A DNA stretch of 64,000 bases from Chitinophaga niastensis (GTDB taxonomy: Bacteria > Bacteroidota > Bacteroidia > Chitinophagales > Chitinophagaceae): the NCBI RefSeq assembly GCF_003014755.1, contig NZ_PYAW01000010.1, forward strand, positions 62,001-126,000, given 5' to 3'. Made by a program: the position numbers and the translations under genes. A model generated the notes under the pieces. That model was not told the DNA's origin. It did no database searches and saw only the letters and a program-made list of their open reading frames with translations. Below are positions 43,430 to 51,186 of this stretch, piece by piece (the stretch's first letter is position 1; the number at the start of each line of letters is the position of its first letter).

Positions 43430-43618
43430 ATGAAAAAAAAGCAACAACCAGGAAAACTCAAACTTGGTAAAATTAAAATTGCAACGCTTAGCCCTGCCCA
43501 GCAAAACATGTTACAAGGTGGTCAGCTATTAACTTCAGCACCTCGTTGTCCTACCCGGCAATTATGTCCCAGCATGGAAGTAAATTGTGAAAGCATAATA
43601 ATAGCCTGCATACCTTAA
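43430..43618 (+). CDS. GG-leader RiPP precursor peptide (class I lanthipeptide-like)
   Basis: This is a 62-residue precursor. The leader LKLGKIKIATLSPAQQNMLQ runs to a double glycine at 30-31, the pattern of Bacteroidota GG-leader natural-product precursors (KL.L.KiTIA.L...Q...GG). The 31-residue core holds four Cys (40, 46, 53, 60) spaced 6-7-7, and Thr/Ser residues at 35, 36, 42, 48 and 55 that could be dehydrated. No LanB, LanC, SpaB or peptidase-ABC gene is adjacent, so any modification enzymes are elsewhere. It could also be a quorum or signalling peptide. Confidence 0.7.
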   Translation: MKKKQQPGKLKLGKIKIATLSPAQQNMLQGGQLLTSAPRCPTRQLCPSMEVNCESIIIACIP

Positions 43619-43631
43619 AAGATAAAGAATA

Positions 43632-43671
43632 CAGGAAAGCCTTCAAATCCAATGGATTGAAGGCTTTCCTG
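43632..43671 (+). terminator. Hairpin after the RiPP precursor
   Basis: Long stem CAGGAAAGCCTTCAAATCCA with TGGATTGAAGGCTTTCCTG (one bulged base), 14 bp after the stop codon. The following T tract is weak. It lies between convergent genes and may act in both directions. Confidence 0.6.
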
Positions 43672-43734
43672 CTTTATACCGTGTAAAATATTAATAATCC
43701 TGCTCAGCACTGCACCTCTCCTATCAACACAAAA

Positions 43735-44136
43735 TCAACCTATACCAGGAAAGTTTTTTAAATTCCTGGAGAATGTTGCTGCATTTTCTTTGCTGTCTTC
43801 AACTGCCCATATTGCCATCGCTAACAAAACAGATTTTAACCCCAGACCGGAGTCAGTAAGATTGTAAGTAACATGGGGAGGCACTACTGGTTTGGCTTTC
43901 CGGGCTACCAGCTTATCGGCTTCCAGTTGTTTCAGGTGCTGGATCAGCATTTTTTCGGTGATGTCGGGGATTGCTTTTCTTAAGTCGCTGTATCGTTTGC
44001 TGCCTGATAATAAATGAAATAATATGATGGGTTTCCAATACCCACCGATCTTTTCCATTACATATGTTACAGGGCATTCTTCAAATGCTGCCTTCTTATT
44101 TGCCTGAATAGTTGAACTCTCTTTTACCTTGGCCAT
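43735..44136 (-). CDS. HxlR-family transcriptional regulator
   Basis: This is a 133-residue winged-helix regulator from ATG 44136 (MAKVKESS). The core is ECPVTYVMEKIGGYWKPIIL, KRYSDLRKAIPDITEKMLIQ and LKQLEADKLVARKAKPVVPP. Cys in ECP is at the HxlR sensing position. A strong promoter lies at 44166-44196. The region upstream is a 73-bp relative of the promoter of the NmrA-like gene at 47874, which suggests that such a gene once sat next to it. Confidence 0.94.
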   Translation of the reverse strand: MAKVKESSTIQANKKAAFEECPVTYVMEKIGGYWKPIILFHLLSGSKRYSDLRKAIPDITEKMLIQHLKQLEADKLVARKAKPVVPPHVTYNLTDSGLGLKSVLLAMAIWAVEDSKENAATFSRNLKNFPGIG

Positions 44137-44143
44137 AGATACG

Positions 44144-44216
44144 TACTTTTGAGTGAGTACACATACAAAAGTAAGCACTAATCTATTTTTACCAAAGAAA
44201 AATTAAAACAGTTATT
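44144..44216. repeat. 73-bp regulatory region, copy A (HxlR side)
   Basis: This region aligns without gaps to 47801-47873, sharing AAAAGTAAGCACT, AAAGAAAA and TTAAAACAGTTATT. In copy A the minus-strand promoter is intact: TTTG (44196-44193), 19 bp, TACTTTTG (44173-44166). The plus-strand -7 box has drifted to TATTTTTA (44184-44191), and the ATG that should follow CAGTTATT is missing. Confidence 0.8.
44166..44196 (-). promoter_or_regulatory. Promoter of HxlR gene 43735-44136
   Basis: Minus-strand TTTG (44196-44193), 19 bp, TACTTTTG (44173-44166), an exact match to the Bacteroidota consensus, 30 bp from the start codon. Confidence 0.7.
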
Positions 44217-44241
44217 GCAGACGGGGAATTTACCTGTAACA

Positions 44242-44277
44242 GAAAGCCTCGTGCATCCCGGGATGCACGAGGCTTTC
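44242..44277 (-). terminator. Perfect 36-bp palindrome after MgtE
   Basis: GAAAGCCTCGTGCATCCC followed directly by its reverse complement (18-bp arms, no spacer), 22 bp after the stop of the MgtE gene. It lacks a clear T tract but is placed as a terminator. Confidence 0.6.
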
Positions 44278-44299
44278 ATTATTGAGTTGTATGTTCAGA

Positions 44300-45682
44300 T
44301 TAGAGCAATGTTCCTTTTAATATGATGGCTGCAATTGAAAAATAAATAACCAGCCCGGTAACATCCACCAATGTTGCTACCAGTGGAGCAGATGAAGTGG
44401 CAGGGTCTAATCTTACTTTCTTTAAGATAATAGGAATCATAGAGCCGCTCAGTGTTCCCCACATAACGATACCAATTAATGAGAAGAAAATGGTGAGTGC
44501 TAACAGGAACCAATGACTACCATACTCATAAAAATGGAGGTTTTGCCAAACGGCAATTCTTACAAAGCCGATAGCACCCAGGATGAATCCCAGCGTTAAT
44601 CCCGACAGGATCTCTCTGCGCATTACAAACCACCAGTTCCTTATCGTCAATTCTTTTAAAGCCATAGCACGGATGATGAGCGTTGCCGCCTGGGAGCCGC
44701 TGTTACCACCACTCGAAATAATTAATGGAACAAATAAAGCCAGTACAACTGCCTTTGAAATTTCTTTATCGAAATACCCCATGGCGGTTGCTGTCAGCAT
44801 TTCGCCAATAAAGAGCACAATCAGCCAGGTGGCTCTCTTTTTAATAAGGGAGAAGAAACCTGTTTTAACGTAAGGGTAATCCAGTCCTTCCACACCACCA
44901 AAGTTCTGAATTTCTTTTGTATCTCTTTGTTCTGCTACATCCAGCACATCATCAACGGTTAAAACACCCAACAAGATATTATCTGTATTAATAACAGGTA
45001 AAACAACCCTATCGTATTCTTTGAATTTAGCTACGGCATCTTCTTTTTTATCCGTCATCTTAAGAGATACACAAAAGCCGTCCAGGATATCTGAAATTTT
45101 TTTTTCAGGATCATTTAATACAAATCTTCTGATCGGAATATCGTCTACCAGTTTTCCGTCTTTGTCTACAACATAAATTACATTAGCCGCTTCGGTATCT
45201 CTATGATATTTTCTTAAATGTTCGTTTGCCTGAGCAATAGTAATATCAGGGTCGATAGTCGCAAAATCGGTATTAATCAGTCTTGCTACACTATTTTTAG
45301 GATAGCCTAATACGTTATGAATAACCTCTTTATTCTTTTCGTCCAGGAACTCCAGATAAGCAGACCTTTGCACGCCTGTTAAGGAGGAATAGAAAGCAAT
45401 GCGGTCATCTGAACTAAGTTCATTCAGGATATACGCAGCCTTTGTATTATTTAAGGTGCTGATAATTCTCTTTTGCAGAGGACTGTCGAGATAAGCGAAG
45501 ACCTCCGTTTGTTTATTCAATGGCAAAGACATAAAGCCTTCTACAGATTTATCTGTAGAAACAGAAGCCAGCATTCTCGCCACTTCCGCCGGGTGGACTC
45601 TTTTGTTGCCATTGCTAAGACCAAGCAGACTACTAAAGTCTCCGTTCCTGATTTTTTTGCTTATTTCTTTTAAATTCATCAT
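44300..45682 (-). CDS. mgtE: Magnesium transporter MgtE
   Basis: This is a 460-residue Mg2+ channel. Order: N-terminal helical domain (HPAEVARMLASVSTDKSVEG; LNELSSDDRIAFYSSL), two CBS domains (ATIDPDITIAQANEHLRKYH; DRVVLPVINTDNILLGVLTV, DDVLDVAEQRDTKEIQNFGG) and a five-helix pore domain with the hallmark ISSGGNSGSQAATLIIRAMA. Length and domain order are standard. Expression and gating in this family respond to Mg2+. No partner gene is nearby. Confidence 0.96.
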   Translation of the reverse strand: MMNLKEISKKIRNGDFSSLLGLSNGNKRVHPAEVARMLASVSTDKSVEGFMSLPLNKQTEVFAYLDSPLQKRIISTLNNTKAAYILNELSSDDRIAFYSSLTGVQRSAYLEFLDEKNKEVIHNVLGYPKNSVARLINTDFATIDPDITIAQANEHLRKYHRDTEAANVIYVVDKDGKLVDDIPIRRFVLNDPEKKISDILDGFCVSLKMTDKKEDAVAKFKEYDRVVLPVINTDNILLGVLTVDDVLDVAEQRDTKEIQNFGGVEGLDYPYVKTGFFSLIKKRATWLIVLFIGEMLTATAMGYFDKEISKAVVLALFVPLIISSGGNSGSQAATLIIRAMALKELTIRNWWFVMRREILSGLTLGFILGAIGFVRIAVWQNLHFYEYGSHWFLLALTIFFSLIGIVMWGTLSGSMIPIILKKVRLDPATSSAPLVATLVDVTGLVIYFSIAAIILKGTLL

Positions 45683-45779
45683 TGCCCAGGGGATTAAAAC
45701 TGCTACAATTTAATGGTTTTCAGCGCTTATTGAAGCTTAAGATCTGATTAAATCTTTATAATACCTTGTGGTCGAAAAT

Positions 45780-46511
45780 TTATCTGAAATAACTTATATA
45801 AAACACCCATGCTACCAACGCAGCAAACAGTGTATTCAGGAAATTCACCACATCATTGCCGATATAATGTTTTCTTTCTAAAGATGCTCCCAGTATGGAA
45901 TCTACAAAATTTCCGATGATACCTGCGAGTAAAATAAAAACACCATTGCGGTTAAAGCCGTTTGCAAAAGCGTAGATAATTGCTATCACCAATGCCCCGG
46001 CTGCTCCCATTAAAGTGCCTTCTATGCTGATAACACCATCCAGACCTTTGGGTTCTTTTTTGAAAGTTAAAATATTAAAACAATTACTACCATATACCAT
46101 CCCTAATTCAGACGACAGGGTATCAGCAGCTGCGGCGGCCAGGCTGGCAGCTAACATCACTGTATAAACGGCTTTGTGACCAGGATCAGCGATTGCCAGC
46201 AGCGCCGTTATTGCGGCCACACCGCCATTAGCAAATACCTGGCTGGCTTTTCTTTTTTCAGGATGACGCCCGTCGGAAGTGATCTTTGCTTTCAGCGCCT
46301 TTTTGTGCGCAGTAGCCACCACTCCCATCACAAAAAAAGCACCCAGCAGGGCGATGCCTGTATAACCGGCGCCGGCAAATACCAGTACACCTGTCAATCC
46401 TGCGGCCAGCGCCGCCGGAAAAGATAGTTTCCCTGTTTTTATGCAGACCACCATCATGGTGATCAGTAACAGCAGCAGTATCAGTAATTCCGTAATAGAT
46501 ATAGTATGCAT
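45780..46511 (-). CDS. DUF92 family membrane protein
   Basis: This is a 243-residue protein with about six membrane helices. DUF92 signatures are KRKASQVFANGGVAAITALL, ADTLSSELGMVYG and SIEGTLMGAAGALVIAIIYA, with GNFVDSILGASLERK. Homologues include TMEM19 in eukaryotes; in some organisms the family takes part in isoprenoid or phytyl metabolism, but no role is established here. Confidence 0.9.
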   Translation of the reverse strand: MHTISITELLILLLLLITMMVVCIKTGKLSFPAALAAGLTGVLVFAGAGYTGIALLGAFFVMGVVATAHKKALKAKITSDGRHPEKRKASQVFANGGVAAITALLAIADPGHKAVYTVMLAASLAAAAADTLSSELGMVYGSNCFNILTFKKEPKGLDGVISIEGTLMGAAGALVIAIIYAFANGFNRNGVFILLAGIIGNFVDSILGASLERKHYIGNDVVNFLNTLFAALVAWVFYISYFR

Positions 46512-46775
46512 ATATGACCAGCGAAGCTATATAAATATTTCAATTATCAGGCATCAGGAAAAAAGGTACACCGGATTGGCATATGCTAAAATTCTCACAA
46601 TATTTGATTGTAAAATACATGCGCTTTTTACAAATAGTGATTATATTGTGTATTAACAATGATATGTAAATACCATCAACAGGCACGCACTGATTTGAAC
46701 AATGAAAGAGCCGTTTGGTATATTTCCTGTAAGTATCTGCTATTAAAATAGAGAATAATGTCCGGTTGAGCCACA

Positions 46776-47044
46776 ATGGAAGACAGTGAACTTTTGCATC
46801 TTTTAAAAGAAGGTAATGTCCTTGCTTTTGATACCATCTATACACGCTACTGGCCCGAACTATTTAAACACGCCTTTTATATACTCAGGAACCAGGAAGA
46901 AGCCATGGACGTGATACAGGAGGTTTTCACCTGGTTATGGCAACACCGCAGCGAAGTACAGATCATTTCTTTAAAACATTATCTCAAAGCTGCTACCCGT
47001 TTTAAAATTGCGAATTATATCCGTGCAGGAAAAAACAGGCAATT
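46776..47044 (+). pseudogene. Truncated ECF sigma factor (region 2 only)
   Basis: About 90 codons encode sigma region 2 (MEDSELLHLLKEGNVLAFDT; NQEEAMDVIQEVFTWLWQHR; RFKIANYIRAGKNRQ). The frame then runs into the SusD sequence in another frame and stops at 47051. Region 4 is gone, so it cannot recognise -35 elements. It is the 5' half of a deletion scar. Confidence 0.8.
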
Positions 47045-47690
47045 GGTTTAACCAAAGGCCTGGTAGACGACTATCTTTGCGCTGACGGATTACCGATTGC
47101 TGCAAGTCCGCTTTATAAAGGAGATGATTCACTTACCACCGTGGTACGTGGAAGGGATCCCCGCCTGGCGCAAACAATGTATGTAAATGATAATGTACAC
47201 CTGGTTACGAATAATCAGCCGGGAGGCGCTGCCAACATGTATTTCATGTTGCCTACTTTTTCTTCTGCCAATGAAGGCAAGCCGGCTACCAGGTGTACAA
47301 GGGTCACAACCCGGATTACAACCAGCAATATGCCGGTGATGTAGGTACAACTGCGTTGATCCTTTTCCGTTATGCAGAAGTATTACTGAACTATGCAGAA
47401 GCAAAAGCTGAACTGGGTATTATTAACCAGGGAGATATAGACCTCAGTATCAATAAACTCCGCCAGCGGGTTGGAATGCCCAACTTAGTAATGGGTGCTA
47501 TCACGCCAGATCCTAACTGGAAGTTTCCTTCACTGAGCCCTATTATCAATGAGGTGCGACGTGAAAGACGCATTGAACTGGCCTGCGAAGGTTTCCGCCA
47601 TGATGATATACTGCGTTGGGGAGCTGGTGGTCAACTGCTCACTGGCTGGAAACCTAAAGGCGCCAAAAAGAATCAATGGACTACCAGTTG
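47045..47690 (+). pseudogene. C-terminal SusD remnant with frameshift
   Basis: From 47045 the frame reads GLVDDYLCADGLPIAASPLY and RDPRLAQTMY, typical of a SusD protein's second half. Near 47282-47290 the frame shifts to another one, which continues YKGHNPDYNQQYAGDVGTTA, LFRYAEVLLNYAEAKAELG and ELACEGFRHDDILRWGAGG. It ends in a stop after NQWTTS, short of the usual C-terminus. Restoring seven bases (a second CGGCTAC) would rejoin the frames as KPATGYQVYKG. It is a dead SusD gene. Confidence 0.82.
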
Positions 47691-47792
47691 AACATCCTCA
47701 TATCGCCCACCCATCGACCTTTCCCATTATATACATTACAAGACATTCTTCAACTGTTTACCTGATAACTGCCCTTTCCTTTACCTTAATCA

Positions 47793-47820
47793 CAAGTACT
47801 TACTTTAGGGTAAGTACTTG
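47793..47820. promoter_or_regulatory. HxlR-type operator
   Basis: Perfect inverted repeat CAAGTACTTAC - 6 bp - GTAAGTACTTG, overlapping the -33 element of the NmrA-like gene. This GTACTTAC type of dyad fits an HxlR-family operator. The HxlR gene at 43735 is the natural candidate regulator. Confidence 0.7.
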
Positions 47821-47873
47821 TATAAAAGTAAGCACTCTCTTACTTTTGTGAAAGAAAATTTAAAACAGTTATT
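47801..47873. repeat. 73-bp regulatory region, copy B (NmrA side)
   Basis: Gapless counterpart of 44144-44216. Here the plus-strand promoter and start codon are intact, while the minus-strand -7 box has changed from CAAAAGTA to TAAAAGTA (47823-47830) and no HxlR gene is left beside it. Confidence 0.8.
47818..47848 (+). promoter_or_regulatory. Promoter of the NmrA-like gene
   Basis: TTG (47818-47820), 20 bp, TACTTTTG (47841-47848), 26 bp before the ATG. The -33 element lies inside the 11-bp palindrome, so a bound HxlR protein would block polymerase. Confidence 0.65.
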
Positions 47874-48767
47874 ATGAACATTACAATTACAGGGTCGCTG
47901 GGCAATATCAGCCAAAAGCTAACAGAAAAATTAACCGCAAAAGGTCATAACGTAACCGTTGTTAGTCATAGTCCCGAAAGAGTGAAAGCTATTGAACAAT
48001 TAAATGCGATACCTGCTATCGGGTCGGTGGAGGACCACGATTTTCTGCTGCAGGCTTTTAACAAGGCAGACGCAGTTTATATTATGATACCGCCTAACTA
48101 TGCTGCAACAGATATCCGTGCGTATATGAAAACAGTGGGTGCGGGTTACGCCAAAGCCATTGAGCAAACAGGTGTCCGGTACGTTGTGAACCTGAGTAGC
48201 ATCGGCGCTCACATTCCCGACGGCCTTGGACCCACCAGTGCCAACTATTACGTTGAAAAAAAATTAGATGAGTTGAAGGATACGCATGTGTTGCATCTTC
48301 GTCCGGGTATGTTTTATACCAACTTCTTTGGTGCTATGCAAATGATAAAACATCAAAATATCATTGGAAATAATTTTGATGCTTCGGTTAATATGGTGCT
48401 GTCGCATCCGGAGGATATTGCAGCAGCTGCTGCCGAGGCGTTGGATACACTTTCTTTTACAGGAAAGAATGTCCGCTACATAGCGAGTGATGAAAAAAAT
48501 GGCGGGGAAATAGCGGCCATATTAGGTCATGCCATTGACCAGCCAAATTTGGCCTGGGTTGGTTTTTCTGACGAAGAATTATTACAAGGGTTGATGCAAA
48601 GTGGCTTAACGGAACAAATGGCATCCGTTTATGTAGTAGAAATAGGCATTGCTTTAAGAAATGGGACACTGTTTGATGACTACTATAAAAATAAGCAGCA
48701 TGCTTCCGGCAAAATAAGCTTTGCAGATTTCGCCAAAGAGTTTGCATTTGTTTATCAGCAGCATTAG
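47874..48767 (+). CDS. NmrA/SDR-type NAD(P)-binding oxidoreductase
   Basis: This is a 297-residue atypical short-chain dehydrogenase. A Rossmann glycine motif (ITGSLGNISQKL, a variant of GxxGxxG) is followed by VTVVSHSPERVKAIE and ADAVYIMIPPNYA, then VRYVVNLSSIG and LRPGMFYTNFF, as in NmrA and quinone-reductase-2-like proteins. It probably reduces quinones or senses NAD(P). HxlR-type control is suggested by the palindrome at its promoter. A small protein gene follows 42 bp downstream. Confidence 0.9.
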   Translation: MNITITGSLGNISQKLTEKLTAKGHNVTVVSHSPERVKAIEQLNAIPAIGSVEDHDFLLQAFNKADAVYIMIPPNYAATDIRAYMKTVGAGYAKAIEQTGVRYVVNLSSIGAHIPDGLGPTSANYYVEKKLDELKDTHVLHLRPGMFYTNFFGAMQMIKHQNIIGNNFDASVNMVLSHPEDIAAAAAEALDTLSFTGKNVRYIASDEKNGGEIAAILGHAIDQPNLAWVGFSDEELLQGLMQSGLTEQMASVYVVEIGIALRNGTLFDDYYKNKQHASGKISFADFAKEFAFVYQQH

Positions 48768-48809
48768 TTTTTATAAAAAATATTTCAGAGAGATAAAAGA
48801 AAAAAAATC

Positions 48810-49112
48810 ATGAAAAAAGTAATTGTTCATTACAAAGTAAAGGCAGAAAAAGTACAGCAAAATGATGAGCTGAGCAGGGAGATATTACAGGAGCTACATG
48901 CATCCCAGCCTGTTGATTTTCAATACTCAATTTATAAATTGGCAGATGGGGTTAGCTATATGCATATTGCGCATTTTATGGAAGACAACAATCCTTTACT
49001 AACCTTACCGGCCTTCAAAAAGTTCCAGCTTTCTATAAAAGAAAGATGCGATGAAGCACCTGTTGTTACCGTGATGGAGGGAATTGGGTTTTATAATATG
49101 TTATCAGCATAA
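48810..49112 (+). CDS. Small dimeric alpha/beta-barrel-like protein
   Basis: This is a 100-residue soluble protein. The pattern VIVHYKVKAEKVQQNDELSR ... DFQYSIYKLADGVSYMHIAH ... FKKFQLSIKERC resembles the antibiotic-biosynthesis-monooxygenase (ABM) ferredoxin-like fold, but the match is weak. It is in an operon with the NmrA-like reductase, so a role in quinone or electrophile handling is plausible. Confidence 0.7.
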   Translation: MKKVIVHYKVKAEKVQQNDELSREILQELHASQPVDFQYSIYKLADGVSYMHIAHFMEDNNPLLTLPAFKKFQLSIKERCDEAPVVTVMEGIGFYNMLSA

Positions 49113-49125
49113 TTTCAAAAAACTA

Positions 49126-49173
49126 CCAAACGCAGAAAAATTATCCCTGAAGGGATAATTTTTCTGCGTTTGG
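49126..49173 (+). terminator. Strong terminator after the NmrA operon
   Basis: Perfect 22-bp stem (CCAAACGCAGAAAAATTATC and more, 49126-49147 with 49152-49173) around a 4-base loop, 13 bp after the stop codon. Confidence 0.8.
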
Positions 49174-49449
49174 CGGCAACCAGGTAGCCTGCTTTATTCC
49201 TGGCACGGATCATTTTAATAGGTGCGTTTACGTTAGTAGGGTGATTTACCTGTGCAAGTCATTGATATACCATATCTTCAGTTCCCGGTCATTCTCAGGA
49301 TCATAGGCACTTTCTGCAAGGCAGCCCCCTGATTTTTTGTTCCCCGGAATAAATAATGTTGCGTCGCAAAAAAATATAATATACTTTTACTCCAATTTTC
49401 AAGCGCGCTATTATTATTTTATCCCCTATAACACACTAAGTATATATAG
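49174..49449. other. Leader region of the tail-collar cluster
   Basis: This gap of about 276 bp contains no credible ORF. A promoter for the cluster is proposed at 49359-49389. The remainder is AT-rich with no palindrome. Confidence 0.5.
49359..49389 (+). promoter_or_regulatory. Putative promoter of the tail-collar gene cluster
   Basis: TTG (49359-49361), 20 bp, TACTTTTA (49382-49389), one base away from TAnnTTTG, about 60 bp before the first start codon. Confidence 0.45.
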
Positions 49450-50007
49450 ATGGCTACTCCCTTCCTGTCAGAAATAGTTATGGTGTCCTTTAATTTTGCA
49501 CCGAAATATTATTCACTTTGCAACGGGCAAATACTACCGATCAATCAAAATCAGGCATTATTTTCTTTATTGGGCACTACCTATGGCGGTGACGGAAGAA
49601 TTAATTTTGGGTTACCGAATTTCCAGGGGCGCATCCCTATGCATCAGGGTAATGGGCATACTTTGGGAGAAAAGGGAGGCTCATATTTCACTACCATCGA
49701 TACATCAACTATGCCGCAGCATGGGCACGCAGTAACTGCTACGCTTAAAATGCAAACGGCAGGTGCAGCTACTACTGCCTCACCTGTTAATGCATTTCCC
49801 GCAGTAACCGTTGCCCCCAACTACAGCAACAAGGCCGATGATCAGATGAAAGTTATGCAGGTAGATGCACTCGTAACTGATCCGCAGAACGGTCCGCTTA
49901 AAACAGAAAACAGTGTGTCCACAGGGATTCCCTTTAATAATATAATGCCTTACCTGGGCATCAATTTCATTATTGCCCTGACGGGTGTCTTCCCTTCACG
50001 AAATTAA
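49450..50007 (+). CDS. Phage tail collar / MdpB-like protein 1
   Basis: This 185-residue protein carries a phage tail collar domain at residues of about 8-80 (MVSFNFAPKYYSLCNGQILP; LFSLLGTTYGGDGRINFGLP; GRIPMHQGNGHTLGEKGG). This family includes the microcystin-dependent protein MdpB and T4-type short tail fibres. The C-terminal half is variable, ending NIMPYLGINFIIALTGVFPS. There is no signal peptide and no other phage gene nearby. It is the first of three tandem paralogues. Confidence 0.9.
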   Translation: MATPFLSEIVMVSFNFAPKYYSLCNGQILPINQNQALFSLLGTTYGGDGRINFGLPNFQGRIPMHQGNGHTLGEKGGSYFTTIDTSTMPQHGHAVTATLKMQTAGAATTASPVNAFPAVTVAPNYSNKADDQMKVMQVDALVTDPQNGPLKTENSVSTGIPFNNIMPYLGINFIIALTGVFPSRN

Positions 50008-50016
50008 TATATCCCT

Positions 50017-50565
50017 ATGTCAGCTGATGAAGCTTTTGTTGGTGAAATTATAATGGTTCCTTTTAATTTTGCCCCTATAAATTTTACCGAATGTAACGGG
50101 CAACTACTCCCGATATCTCAGAACACGGCACTTTTCTCATTGCTGGGCACTACCTATGGCGGAGATGGAAGAGCTAATTTTGCGCTGCCCAATATGGCAG
50201 GAATGGTACCTATTGGCACCGGGCAAGGACCGGGCATGAGCCAGCGGGATCTTGGTATGACCGGTGGTGTTGAAACGGTTACTTTATCCGTAAATGAAAT
50301 GCCTTCGCATACACACATCATTAAGACGCGGCAATTATCGCTACCGGCAGGAGACGTAAGTAACACTATCAATCCTGTAGGCAATTATCCAGGCAATGGT
50401 GCCGCACTACTGTATGATACTGTTGCCGGAGCTGGTACAATGCCCATAAATACAGCTATACAGGCAATGCCTAGCGCCTCGCCAGTACCGGTAAACAACA
50501 TGCAACCGTACCTGACAATATTATTCCTGATCTCTTTGAAAGGAACATTTCCTGCGAGGACCTAA
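50017..50565 (+). CDS. Phage tail collar / MdpB-like protein 2
   Basis: This is a 182-residue paralogue starting 9 bp after the previous stop. The collar motifs are FNFAPINFTECNGQLLPISQ, LFSLLGTTYGGDGRANFALP and GMVPIGTGQGPGMSQRDLGM, and the family ending is NNMQPYLTILFLISLKGTFP. The three proteins differ strongly between the collar domain and the C-terminal strand, so they may form a hetero-oligomer. Confidence 0.9.
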   Translation: MSADEAFVGEIIMVPFNFAPINFTECNGQLLPISQNTALFSLLGTTYGGDGRANFALPNMAGMVPIGTGQGPGMSQRDLGMTGGVETVTLSVNEMPSHTHIIKTRQLSLPAGDVSNTINPVGNYPGNGAALLYDTVAGAGTMPINTAIQAMPSASPVPVNNMQPYLTILFLISLKGTFPART

Positions 50566-50603
50566 CAACCAAATGATAAGATAATATTAAAACAATTTTA
50601 CCA

Positions 50604-51167
50604 ATGCCTTTTGTAGGAGAAATAAGAATATTCGCAGGAAACTTTGAACCGGTAGGATGGATGTTCTGCCAGGGGCAGACGCTTCCCATTTCAGATTACG
50701 ATACGCTGTTCAACCTGATAGGCACTACTTATGGAGGTGACGGTATAAATACCTTTAACCTGCCGGACCTGCGGGGAAGAGTACCTTTACACCCCGGTAC
50801 AAATATGGGTATTCCCTATGCACAGGCCCAAATTGATGGTACGGAAACAGTAACGCTTTCGCCCAACAATCTTCCACCGCACTCCCATCTTGTTTCCGGA
50901 CCGGTGTATATGCCTATGTTGGGTGAAAACCCCGGTACGTTGGCAACACCTGATAACAATTACTACGCCATTACCAATGGAACACAGACATATAGTAGCG
51001 CCCCAAATGGTACTAAACGCCTGGCCCCACTACTGGTAAACCCATCAGACATTAACACGATGATGACAGTGCAACCCTCCGGAAATGGTCAACCTATAGA
51101 GAACATGCAGCCTTACCTTGTCGTCAATTTTATTATTTCCCTGTTCGGCATATTCCCGTCAGCTTAA
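50604..51167 (+). CDS. Phage tail collar / MdpB-like protein 3
   Basis: This is the third, 187-residue paralogue. Motifs are GEIRIFAGNFEPVGWMFCQG, LFNLIGTTYGGDGINTFNLP, GRVPLHPGTNMGIPYAQAQI and NMQPYLVVNFIISLFGIFPS. It starts 38 bp after copy 2. Its frame ends 19 bp before the start of the substrate-binding-like gene, so the four genes look like one operon. Confidence 0.9.
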   Translation: MPFVGEIRIFAGNFEPVGWMFCQGQTLPISDYDTLFNLIGTTYGGDGINTFNLPDLRGRVPLHPGTNMGIPYAQAQIDGTETVTLSPNNLPPHSHLVSGPVYMPMLGENPGTLATPDNNYYAITNGTQTYSSAPNGTKRLAPLLVNPSDINTMMTVQPSGNGQPIENMQPYLVVNFIISLFGIFPSA

Positions 51168-51186
51168 TGATTCAGGACCAACCAAT

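Noticed and set aside
47141..47344. Separate small gene
   Set aside because: Its frame encodes the middle of a SusD protein and is continuous with the scar. It is part of the pseudogene.
49450..51167. Prophage or contractile injection system
   Set aside because: Only collar-domain genes are present. No sheath, tube, baseplate, capsid, terminase, lysis or ATPase gene is seen in the flanks.
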